Source of the DNA: Linanthus parryae | Lineage: Eukaryota; Streptophyta; Magnoliopsida; Ericales; Polemoniaceae | DNA length: 64,000 bases | Direction of reading: 5' to 3' | NCBI GenBank assembly: GCA_023055425.1 | Contig: JALGPY010000008.1 | Location: forward strand, 7,450,501 to 7,514,500 | Shown here: in pieces, positions 21,887 to 31,585 of the stretch | Layout of the letters: every line of letters starts with the position of its first letter | How positions within the stretch are numbered: the stretch's first letter is position 1 | The notes under the pieces: model-generated | Seen by the model: the letters and a program-made list of their open reading frames with translations, nothing else | Told to the model about the DNA's origin: nothing | The model's database searches: none | Translations under genes and position numbers: made by a program

Positions 21887-23552
21887 GGTAAAAGACAATT
21901 TGAACCCTCGTTAGATGGGTTATAAAAAAAAGCCCCCGCTGTTCGGGGATATAGATTAACCACCCCTGTGACAATTTGAACCCTCATTAGATGGGTTATG
22001 AAAAAAAATTCCCCGTTGTTCGGGGATATAGATTAACCACCCCAGTCTCAGTTAGCATCTAACGTCGCACAAACGAAGGGGTTAAAAGACAAAAATACCC
22101 TAAAATCTTAGGAAATTACCCATTATAAATACAATTTCCTTCCCTTCTCCTCCCCATCACACTTTTCTTATAAAAACACAACCCTCTCATTACACAAAAG
22201 TTAACAGATCAAATTTTGCTGATCTTTCTTTCTGTCACTCATCCATATCCACAAACCCTTCATCAACATTATATTCAGGGTTCTTATCTTCAAACCACAA
22301 CAACCCTCTCCCTCAACACCGTTGATCCCTCAACATCGATCAACTTCCACCACCACAACCATCCAGATCCACCACCTCATTCTTTCTCAACAACAAAACA
22401 ACCAGACCCATATCCACTCAAAATGCGTCTGCTCCTCCACCAGCTCCGCTTGCCGCTGCCGAGCTCAATTCCATCGCTGCCTAAGTCGACCGCGCACAGC
22501 TGTCCTCTTTCCCCGATGCAAACCACAATAGAGAGCCTCCGTTGCTCCTCGTTAAAGTTCCAAACAAGGCTCAAACTCAGCCAAATCTCCACCAAATCGA
22601 ATGGAACCGGTTTCAATATTCTCCCCAGCCCATTCATTACCTATCCATGCCCTTAAAACGCCTCAATAACGATTGTAGAAGAAACGTCCAATTTATAGGG
22701 TTCTTAAGGCCACAATTCAGATCGACGATTGAGGGAAGTAGGGATCGATTGGAAGGCTGAGATTACTCCGTGGAGGCTACGAAAGTGAATCTAAAGTCTA
22801 TGTAAACCGATGATGAAGAATTGAAGCTCCTCACACACACACCTTCGGTTCCACAATTTTCAGAACGAATTCTCTTTCTCCGACCTCTCTCTATCATTTT
22901 GCTCTGAATTGTGGGTCTCTCTTGTTCTCATGAGCTCACTCTTCATCTAATTAAGGGCCAAGAAAACCCAAGGATGAGAGGAGAAGGAGAGAGGGATCGA
23001 TTTTCAGCTTGGGTGTGTCAATTTCGGTCTTTTGTGCTCTGTTCGGGTCAGTGTTGTTGCCGCTTCCCTGTTTCAGAGCATTCTTGCTATAGCAACAGCA
23101 GTAGCAGCTTAATTTTTAATTACTTCATTATTTTGTAGCTTAGCTTTGTGTTTTTGGCTATTTTGCTATTTGTTTTGTAGTTTGAATCAAGTTTTTGACA
23201 AGAATGTGAATTTGGAATGATGGTGGTGCTGGTGGGGTTTCAGTGGTTCGACGGTGCTGGTGGGTTTCAATGGTGGCGGAGGTGGTGGTGGCAGTGGTGG
23301 TGTCCAAGAACACCAAGAACAACAAGAAAACGAAAAAAATAAACACAAAAACATAAACAGGGGCGAAATGGTCATAAAAAGGTCATATTGCACCCCTTCT
23401 CAACGAAAATTAACATAAGGGTGGTATTTGTCCAACATTCATCACTGATATGGGGCTTTTTGTCTCTGACAGGGGTGGTTTTTGTATATCGCCGAACATC
23501 AGAGTTTTTTGTATATAACCCATCTAATGAGGGTGCAAATTGTCTTTTACCC
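21887..23552. mobile_element. MULE-like element with 10-bp target-site duplication (Pack-MULE candidate 1)
   Basis: Flanks TACTAACAAG at 21877-21886 and 23553-23562 are identical 10-mers. Termini GGGTAAAAGACAATTTG and CAAATTGTCTTTTACCC are inverted, and the similarity extends about 80-100 bp (GATGGGTTATA, GTTCGGGGATATA, ACCACCCCTG). The left arm is tandemly duplicated: a 75-bp block starts at 21894 and again near 21969. A 9-10 bp duplication with long inverted ends is the signature of Mutator-like elements. The interior (22100-23390) has no transposase. It looks gene-like: a TATAAATAC word near 22124, a CT-rich leader, then GC-rich coding-like DNA at 22420-22640. I could not identify a captured gene. 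Confidence 0.8.
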
Positions 23553-23576
23553 TACTAACAAGAATATAAGATTCAA

Positions 23577-25159
23577 GGATAAAAGACAAAAACCACCCTT
23601 TGAGTATGGGTTATATACAAAAACAACCCTCGTGTTCAGGGATATACAAAAACCACCCCTGCCAGCTAACAGTGACTAACGGCAACTAACGGAGGGACAA
23701 AAAGACATATGTACCCTCACCTTCAAGAAAAATTACGCTGCTATAAAAACATTTCTTCTCCTAACCCCTCATTCTAACCCTAAGAGCCCCTCTTTTCTCC
23801 CTCTACTCACTCCTTCTCTCAGAAGGAATTGGATGGGCAGAAGGAAGATGAAGAAACCTGTGCTTCGGGGTGTAGTCCAGGCCAATCCCAATTCAAGACT
23901 TCTGTATCTGTCACATTGTTCTGATCCAAGTCTTCTGATTTGGGTATTTTGAGAAGCCCTTCAAATGCCTTAACTGGGTTCATCACTTTTGCAGACCCAT
24001 GTTCAAGAATACTTTGTCGTGCTTCTTCCAGCAATCGGCCCCTATTTCTCTTCATATGAAAATTACACCATTCACTTCATTCGCTATGAATTCATCAATT
24101 TCGTCCGAACCCCTTTCTCTCTGTCTCAGATCTGAACGAAACCAGCGTCGCCGCATGCTTCAATTCTGATCGGCGAAGGTAGAGAACTGCGACGACGACT
24201 GTGGTGGTGCGGATCTCGGAAAAATTTGGGTCGTTGGTTCGGTTCAAATATGAGAGGGGAGAAAGTTTGGTTTGGTTCTGAAATTGGGTTTAAGAAGGTT
24301 GGAGCTGGAGAAAGCTGGAGGAGTAGAAATGATTCCTCGATTTCCAAACCAATCACACCTGCATCTTTGACGACTTCGATCGCCGCCGCCGCCGGCGAGG
24401 GTTGCGGGTGGGATTTCACCACATGGGTATGCTTTTGGGGGTGGAAAGAAGTGTGTGAAAGGGAGGATTTTGGGTAGTAGTGAATACGGTGAAGAGGGGT
24501 ATGGTGGGGGAGGTGGTGAATTGGTGGCGAGTAAGAAGATGAGAACTGTGAAGGCATGGAGTTGGGGGGGGGGGGTTGCTTTTCTTGTTGCTTATGGAAG
24601 CAAAATGTCACTGGTTGGGTGGCTGGTAGTTGGTTTCATGATCAATACATGGATGAGACCATGTTTGAGTGGATTCCAATTCAATCATCTTTGGGTCATA
24701 TCTTTAGTCTATGCTTGGAACATAGGGTTTGTGTAAGAGAAGAAATGTTGATGAAGCAGCAGAGAAGCTCCCTTCTCTCTTCGCCCTTCTCTCTATCTCC
24801 CTCTCTCTTTCAGATTTGTTTGTGAATTGTGATTTTGTGGGTTTTGTGGTTCACAACCCCGTACCCATCACCAAATCTTGAACCCTTGTTTATTTTGTTC
24901 ATGTTGTGGCGGCTTGGTGGTGGTGGTGGTGGTCAAGACCATCAAGATAGGTGGGCAAGAGCACCAAGAACATAAAAAAATACATATAGGGGCAAAATGG
25001 TCATAAAAAGACAAAGTGCACCCCATAAAAAGACAAATTGCACCCCATACTGACATGGGTGGTTTTTGTCTCGACATGGGTGATTTTTGTATATCCCCGA
25101 ACACGAGGGTTGTTTTTGTATATAACCCATACTCGAGGGGTGATTTTTGTCTTTTACCC
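23577..25159. mobile_element. Second MULE-like element, adjacent (Pack-MULE candidate 2)
   Basis: Ends GGATAAAAGACAAAAACCACCC and GGGTGATTTTTGTCTTTTACCC are inverted repeats over about 85 bp, sharing GAGTATGGGTTATATACAAA and GTTC.GGGATATACAAAAA. The element lies 14 bp from the target-site duplicate of element 1. Flanking 10-mers (TAAGATTCAA and ATTTACTACT) do not match, so one end has been rearranged. The right flank is a Stowaway-like element that lacks its left end. No transposase was seen. Confidence 0.7.
23819..24055 (-). pseudogene. Possible captured gene fragment inside MULE 2
   Basis: An open frame of 78 residues reads MKRNRGRLLEEARQSILEHG, followed by KVMNPVKAFEGLLKIPKSED and LNWDWPGLHPEAQ. 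The charged helical text ending in a W.LPGLQP-like phrase reminds me of the C-terminal region of a conserved plant protein family that I cannot name with certainty. It is probably an exon piece captured by the element. A second open frame at 24126-24611 (minus) is low-complexity in part and not recognised. Confidence 0.4.
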
Positions 25160-25382
25160 ATTTACTACTATTCACTAGGTCACTTTGACCCGATGATTTG
25201 GATAGTAAACTTTGCAGTTTTTAAATAATTTTTTTGTAGTGTTGAAGAGTAACTCTTACTCTACAAGACCATAAAAAATATCGAAAAATTGTATCGTTTT
25301 GCGATCCAAGTCACCGGGTCAAGTGACCCAGTTACGAGTGAAAAAGTCAAATGGTGCATTTCAGGTGGGACGGAGTGGTACA
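25160..25382. mobile_element. Stowaway-like MITE, left end missing
   Basis: The internal blocks CACTTTGACCCGATGATTTGG and GATCCAAGTCACCGGGTCAA form the family palindrome. The right end GGGACGGAGTGG is followed by TA, as expected. The left TIR is absent because the sequence abuts MULE 2. From 25383 to 25950 the DNA is AT-rich with no gene. Confidence 0.65.
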
Positions 25383-25949
25383 AACAACACACAAGTCGAT
25401 ACAAATACAAACTACACACTACTAAATCTATATAATAAATCAGTTAGGTGTTTCCCTCCAAAACATCTCAACCAGAAGATCTTTGCCATTTATTCCCTAA
25501 AAATGTCTTGAGACATTTTGGTGCGTTGATTTGATTGATCATTTCTTTTTCTTAGACAAGTTAAAAAAATCAAATAAGTTAAAATAAATCTGAAATAAGA
25601 TATTCTCTCTATTTAAAAAAAATACTATATCCTATCTCATTAATATTTTCTTTTTGAGAAAGTCTCATTACTTTTTGACATAATCATTAATTTTTATTGA
25701 CACGAAAATAAATAGATTTGAATTCATTTATCATTTCAATTTATTTCAATAAATTTAATAAGTCGAATAATATATATTGTGAGCGCCCTACGGACACGGG
25801 TCATTTTCTAGTATAAATATAGGCTCCATGCCTCTAAATACACAAACCAAAGGCTAGGCCCTAACCGAAATAAAACAAGCTACAAACCCAAATTGCAGAG
25901 AGAGAGCCGAAAGATGCAACAGTGACAATATATACACCAATTGGTCACT

Positions 25950-27913
25950 AGCATCAAACATCAGTAGTTTGTTGACAAGATGACTTGGCTACCCGATGAG
26001 CCATAGAGACCATATTACGCGGGACCTTAGTAATAGCACATTCCGTGAAGTACGCTGCCTCCTGCCTTATATGTGCCAAAATGGGTGCGTCCTTGTAAGA
26101 ACTCTGCTCACTCCCCTGTAGTAAATGTAAAGATACAAGACTATATGTGTGAATAACAATAGAATTAAGTGAAAGATATCGTGCTACTAGTAATGCATGG
26201 TTGATAGCTAGAAGCTCCATTTGTAATGGGGTGTCAGCCGTGCAGAATTTTGAATAGATTTTGGAGGGGTGATTGTGTGGTTGAATAACAACGCCAACAA
26301 CACCATCAGATTTAGCAATTCGCCAATCTCCATTAATTTGGATGACTGCTAAGTGATCTGGAATATGATGAAGCGGAGTCCGTAAAGTCAGCGAGAAAAA
26401 CTGTATTGTTGCTGAAGTTGATCTCGCGGAAGGGTTACTAGCCTGCACATTCCGTGGTTGTATAGACATGATCTCAGTGGAGGCTTCAGATATCTATCGT
26501 CGAACTAGCGATACAGACCACTGTTCTCGATTATAGAGAACTGCATTTTTGGCTTTCTATTTTGCCCACAGTAACGAGAGATAATTAGTTGATAATTCCC
26601 CTGTGTTGATGATGATTTGTAGATTTCAATCCTCTACTGGCGCTAGAGAAGCTATTTGGGGAACGGACGAGGAAACAGGGCAGGTGATGAACATATGATG
26701 TGGAGTTTCGTCCGCGGAGGAACATAGAGGGCATTGGGCATGGGCGGTTCCATAAATTCCTTTCAGTGGGGGCTAAATTTGAAAAATCAAAGAAAGTAAG
26801 GGTAAAATTACATTTCAAGAAGGTGAGAGGGGATATAGTGATTTTTTGTGGGAGCTAAACTGAAAAACCGAAACAAAAGGAGGGTAAAATTAAACTTTAT
26901 GAAGTTATGGGAGATATAGTAATTTTTTTGTGGGGGCTAAATTGAAAAACTATAACAAAATAAGGGTAAAGTTGTGATTTAAAAAAGTTGAGTGGGGGCT
27001 ATAGCCCCCACTTTTCCCTACGAAAAACTATAACAAAGTAGAGTGGGGGCTGGATAAACGGTAGTTTAGGGGCCATGTTTGACAAGCATGGGAGAGCAAT
27101 GGCTTGTAGGAATTTCCATAGGAAAATTTTATATTTTTCTGAGATTAAAAGTCCCCAAAGCTTGCCCCAAATGGGATTAGGAGGAAGCAGAGAGTAAAAG
27201 AGTCCTCCTGGCCGAAGGATAGGTGTAGTGATAGTTTCAAGGAAGCGACACCCTGATTTAGTTGAGTAGCAACCCAATCACATAAAAGACTAGATAATTT
27301 TGTCAAGGGTATCCTTTGGTGGAAGCTCGATAGTGAGAATGAGACGGGTTATGAAGGGAGGAAGGAGCATAGATAGTGCATCATGCCTCCAAAGAAGTTT
27401 ACCGTCTAATGTGGTAATGAAATCTGAGACTTGGTATGAACTGTACTGATTCGAGTTGAAAAACTCTGACACGGAGCACGTCACTGTTGGAATCCAACAG
27501 TCCTTTCTAAAGTTAATGGATGTGCCATTACCAACAGCCCAGGCATAGCCACGCTGGATCAGGTTACGACCCGAGATAAGGCTTTTCACGCACCAAGAGG
27601 ATGACGCCGGCAAACTCCGAATTTCCTCTCCGAGGTGCGTTGGGCTAAAGAATCGTGTATGTTTCGCATGTAGGACTGTAGTTGCTAATGGAGACTGCGC
27701 AGTAAGGATACACCATTAAGTGGACGCATGAAACGCCTGATTTGCCCATTCTTTATTGCGGATGCCGAGGCCACCCTGGGATTTAGAACTCCACAGTACA
27801 GCATTTGGTACAAGATGAACGGGATGACTGATACCTGGACTAGCACAATTATATGTTGCTATGTCACCTACTCTTTTCAACACCATTGTTTTTTTACATA
27901 AAGACAGTTCCAC
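25950..27913 (-). mobile_element. 5'-truncated LINE (L1-type) ORF2 remnant
   Basis: Reading down the minus strand: KSQGGLGIRNKEWANQAF (about 27730-27790), the linker region AVGNGTSINFRKDCWIP (27480-27540), a zinc-binding reverse-transcriptase tail IWGKLWGLLISEKYKIFLWK (about 27130-27190) with CPLCSSADETPHHMFITC (about 26690-26740), and a C-terminal RNase H-like domain GDWRIAKSDGVVGVV through MELLAINHALLVARYLSL (25954-26469). The order is that of plant L1 elements. The reverse transcriptase itself is missing at the 5' side, where a palindromic MITE abuts at about 27890. Several frame changes are present. A repeat array (26742-27045) is inserted in the zinc-binding region. Confidence 0.8.
26742..27045. 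repeat. Tandem ~83-bp repeats inserted in the LINE
   Basis: Three or more degenerate units each contain GTGGG.GCTAAA.TGAAAAA, then AAGGGTAAA, then GGGATATAGT.ATTTTT. The array ends in a palindrome GTGGGGGCTATAGCCCCCAC. The inserted block interrupts the LINE coding sequence, so it arrived later. The GGGGGCTATAGCCCCC core suggests a relative of the CAGTGGCGGA hAT-like family. Confidence 0.65.
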
Positions 27914-28291
27914 CCCCTTTTAATTTGGAGAATTACACATTCACCCATTCTGTGTGCTAAATTTCAAGACACTCCATCCCTTGATTGGGTAGTTCCGTGC
28001 TCTAAGCAGGAAAATTGCCCCAAGAAAGCTGCTAATATTAGTAATGGACTCCATCCAGACTAACAACGTCACAAATTTGGCATACTGAAGAGGTGAAAGT
28101 GTCATTTCCCAAACTAGAAGGAGTGAAAGAGTGTACGCGATGTGCACTTTATCCAAAATATAGTGGTAAAAGACACTTTCACCCCTGACGTATGACTCGA
28201 AGACATTTTCACCTATTTAAGTTTGATAAATGGCACTTCCATCCCTTCACTGTGCCAAATTTCAATATACTTCCGCTCCCTGATTGAAGTG

Positions 28292-29938
28292 TGTTGAAGA
28301 TTGTCACAGGAGCTGTTAGGATTTATGTTAGTTTTGGAGGCAGTCAAAGTTTGTTGTGGCTGACCTAGTCTTTTGCAGGTTTTTTAGGGATCTTTTTGTT
28401 GCTCAACAACATCAGATTTTGATGCTATTTTCATTTTTTTTGTTATGTCTTTGCTCTATAAATAAGTGCCTCATGATCAATGAAAATATATCACAGTTTT
28501 TGCCCAAAACATACTATTTGTTATCTTTTTCTTTATGCTCTCTCCATAAAAAAACCAACAATGTGGTATCAGAGCTTTAAGTTCTTAAGAGACCTATGAG
28601 TTAGACTTTCCCTACACTTACCATATCCTTTTTCAAACACCACAAAACCATCCAGCACATGATGAATTCAGAAGGTTCATCAAATGCGATAGCACCACCA
28701 ATGTTCAATGGAATGAATTACCAAATGTGGGCTGTCAGGATGGAAGCATACCTCGATGCCAACGACCAATGGGAAGCTGTAGAGACAACATATGTAATAC
28801 CCCCATTGTCGGAAGATCCAACCATGGGCCAATTGAAGAACAACAAGGAGATGAGATAGAGAAAATCAAAGGTGAAAGATAGCTTGTTTGCAGCCATTTC
28901 ACCTTCCATTTTCACCAGGATCATGACTCTGAAGACTGCACACGAAATTTGGGAATTCCTGAAGGAGTATGAAGGAAATGAACGGGTGAAAGGCATTCAA
29001 GCTCTAAACCTAATCAGAGAATTCGTTATGAAAAGAATGAAGAGTTCAGAAACAATCAAGGATTACTCTGACAAACTCATTGATATTGCAAATAAAGTAA
29101 GACTTCTTGTATCTGAATTTTTTAATTCTAGAATTGTTCAAAAAATTCTTGTGACGGTTCCTGAAACTTTTGAAGCTACAATATCCACACTAGAAAACTC
29201 AAAAGATGTGTCAAGTATTACCTTGACAGAGTTGTTGAATGCACTACGAGCTCAAGAATAGAGAAGACTCATGAGAACAGAAGGCACAGTGGAAGGGGCT
29301 ATTCGAGCAATGTCAATTGGTGATAATCACAATGCATGTCCTTATTGTAAGAAGACAAATCATCCACAATAAAAGTGTTGGTGGAGACTAGATGTCAAAT
29401 GCAATAGATGTGGAGAAAGTGGTCATATTGAGAAAGTTTGCAGAAAACAAACTGATTTCAAGACTGCCATGAATATCCAACAAGAAGAGGAGTTATTTTA
29501 ACTCCACTCAAAGCTCATAACCATATCCATGGCCATGACCCATAACCATAACCATATCCATACCGATATCCATGCCAATACCCATGCCCATGACTTATGC
29601 TCTATAAGCCATGTCAAGACGCATGTCTATTTTTCAAATAAAATGTTGCAGCTTCAGAGACAAGGAGGAGTGTTGAAGATTGTCACAGGAGCTGCTAGGA
29701 TTTATGTTAGTTTTGGAGGCAGTCAAAGTTTGTTGTGGCAGACCTAGTCTTTTGCATTTTTGTAGGGATCTTTTTGTTGCTCAACAACATCAGATTTGAT
29801 GCTATTTTCATACTTTTTTGTTATGTCTTTGCTCTATAAATATGTGCCTCATGATCAATGAAAATATATCATAGTTTTTGCCCAAAACATACTATTTGTT
29901 ATCTTTTTCTTTATGCTCTCTCCATAAAAAAATCAACA
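28292..29938 (+). mobile_element. Gag-only LTR retrotransposon (TR-GAG type, copia-like), TSD AAGTG
   Basis: LTRs are 28292-28560 (269 bp) and 29671-29938 (268 bp). They begin TGTTGAAGATTG, end CAACA and are nearly identical. The 5-bp duplication AAGTG lies at 28287-28291 and 29939-29943. A primer-binding site TGGTATCAGAGC (28564-28575) is complementary to initiator tRNA-Met. A purine tract (CAAGGAGGAG) precedes the 3' LTR. The whole element is only 1647 bp and lacks protease, integrase and reverse transcriptase. A TATA box (TATAAATA, 28457-28464) lies in the LTR. It inserted into a CACTTTCACCCC-type MITE. Movement would need enzymes from a full-length copia. Confidence 0.92.
28659..29500 (+). 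pseudogene. Gag polyprotein of the TR-GAG element, three in-frame stops
   Basis: The frame starts at ATG 28659. The DUF4219/UBN2-type gag text includes MFNGMNYQMWAVRMEAYLD, SLFAAISPSIFTRIM and AHEIWEFLKEYEGNERVKG. Two zinc knuckles follow: CPYCKKTNHPQ-stop-KC and CNRCGESGHIEKVC. Stops occur at 28857-28859 (TAG), 29259-29261 (TAG) and in the first knuckle (TAA, near 29370). The frame is otherwise kept, so damage is by point change only. The end (29517-29590) is a degenerate CCATAN hexamer repeat encoding a His-rich tail (HNHIHTDIHANTHAHD). Confidence 0.85.
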
Positions 29939-29943
29939 AAGTG

Positions 29944-31244
29944 ATTGTAATACGGTTAGTCTGGTGGTGCATGGTCGCCCAATACAGTCATGTGGAACCG
30001 ATTAGTTTCTATTCCATAATAGAAATTGGTGAACACAAGTTATGAAAATCAACGTTTGCCAAAAATTGAATGTTTCCCAAATACATTGGGAGTGTAACAT
30101 TTGTGCTGAATATTCCGCATAAAACACCGCCACCATTAATTTGGGTCACCACCATCGTACTCCACCGGGTGCTACAACTATTTCAGTTGCCACCCTTGCA
30201 TGGATTCAATCACTACCACGAATCATAATTATGCCGCCTATGAATTCCATTGTCACCACTGCAAATCAATCCTACTCACCATAGTTTCTCAACAAGACAT
30301 GAAATGCTAGCCATCTAGCTAGGCTTTAGCCCTAGTTCGATGCCTTCTACAATGAGGTATTTATTCCAAATACATGCGACCTCCACTAGTGTCAACTCAA
30401 CTTCTGCACCATTTCTATCAATAGTGTGTTTGATTAAGATAAAGTAGTACGTCACTACGTTTCGCCAGGAACTTTGAATATGCTTCTAAGCATGCCAATT
30501 GAAAATATGGAAATACACGTGAAAAACTCTTATATTGGGACAAATTTGTATTGTTATGTAATCCCTCTCTCATGGCCGTCTTAACAATTAAGCGGTTAAG
30601 ACAACCGCTTAGGGCCACAAGAAATAGAGGGCCCCAAATTTTAAAAATAATAAGGGTATTTTAACAATTTTATATAAAATTTATAAAATAATTTTAGCAT
30701 TTTATAAACTTTGAGATTTCATTAAATGGGAACAAATAAAATTGTATAAACAAAATAAAAACATGAAGTGTGCAAGTCAACACGAAGGTTGCACGTAGAT
30801 TGCACATATAATGCACAACATGTTCCCACACAATTTATTTTCAATACAAAGCATGTGCAGAAAATATATGAGGGCCTCAATATTTTACTCGCTTTAGGCC
30901 ACCAAAATGCTAGATAGGGCTCTGCCCTCTCTTCTATACTACTTAACTGTCATTTCAACCTGTGTCGGGTTCTCAGATGGCGTTACAATTCCAAAGTAGG
31001 AGCCATCTTCAAACATTTAAGACTTCCAAGCACATAAAAATAAATTTAAAAGTTTGTTAAAAGACGTCATAGGTGTGCCTCACTCAGTGTCTACGCTCAT
31101 TGATTGTAGGAAATAATCACTTAAATAATAAGTTCATAAATTTAATTAAAAAAAAAACAGGACACATAAAAGCATGCGAAGGAAGAAGTGCGATGTAAAC
31201 AAACAAACAAACTTTTATTTGTTCAGAAAAACTCTAATGGGATT
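29944..31244. other. Non-coding spacer with MITE-like and PP2 fragments
   Basis: No gene was recognised. About 30318-30425 resembles the 3' end of the PP2-B genes read on the minus strand (compare GATGCCTTCTACAATGAGGT with GATGCCTTCCACAGTGAGGT at 43215) and may be a third, broken copy. About 30590-30925 carries GCTTAGGGCCAC and GCTTTAGGCCACC phrases typical of an old hAT-type repeat. Confidence 0.4.
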
Positions 31245-31585
31245 TTGATGAGATTCAGAAATGAAGATGAGAAAGAGAGAGAAGAGGGAAAGTTCTAATT
31301 GATGAAGATGAGCAGTTTGTTACAGAGGTATATATCATACCTAACTCTTAAACAAGATTAACAAACTAATCCGTTACTAAGTTCTACTTATTACAAAAGA
31401 ACCCCCTGAACTCTAGGAAACTACACTTCTCTAACAGCCCCCTTCAAACTCAACTCTGTATTGCAGAGATGAAGTTTGTCTCTTAAGAATGTAAACTGAG
31501 AATGAGACAAGGACTTTGTAAACATGTCTGCCACTTGATCCTCTGAGCTGATATGAGCTACCTGAATCTGTTTGGCCACAATTAA

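Noticed and set aside
22216..22656. 146-codon open frame in the MULE interior
   Set aside because: Pro/Thr/Ser/Leu-rich with no known motif. It crosses what looks like a leader and a captured piece, so it is listed only as part of the element.
25790..25860. GGGTCATTTTCTAGTATAAATATAGGC phrase as a Helitron end
   Set aside because: The phrase resembles text common near plant repeats, but no hairpin plus CTRR terminus or TC start could be shown.
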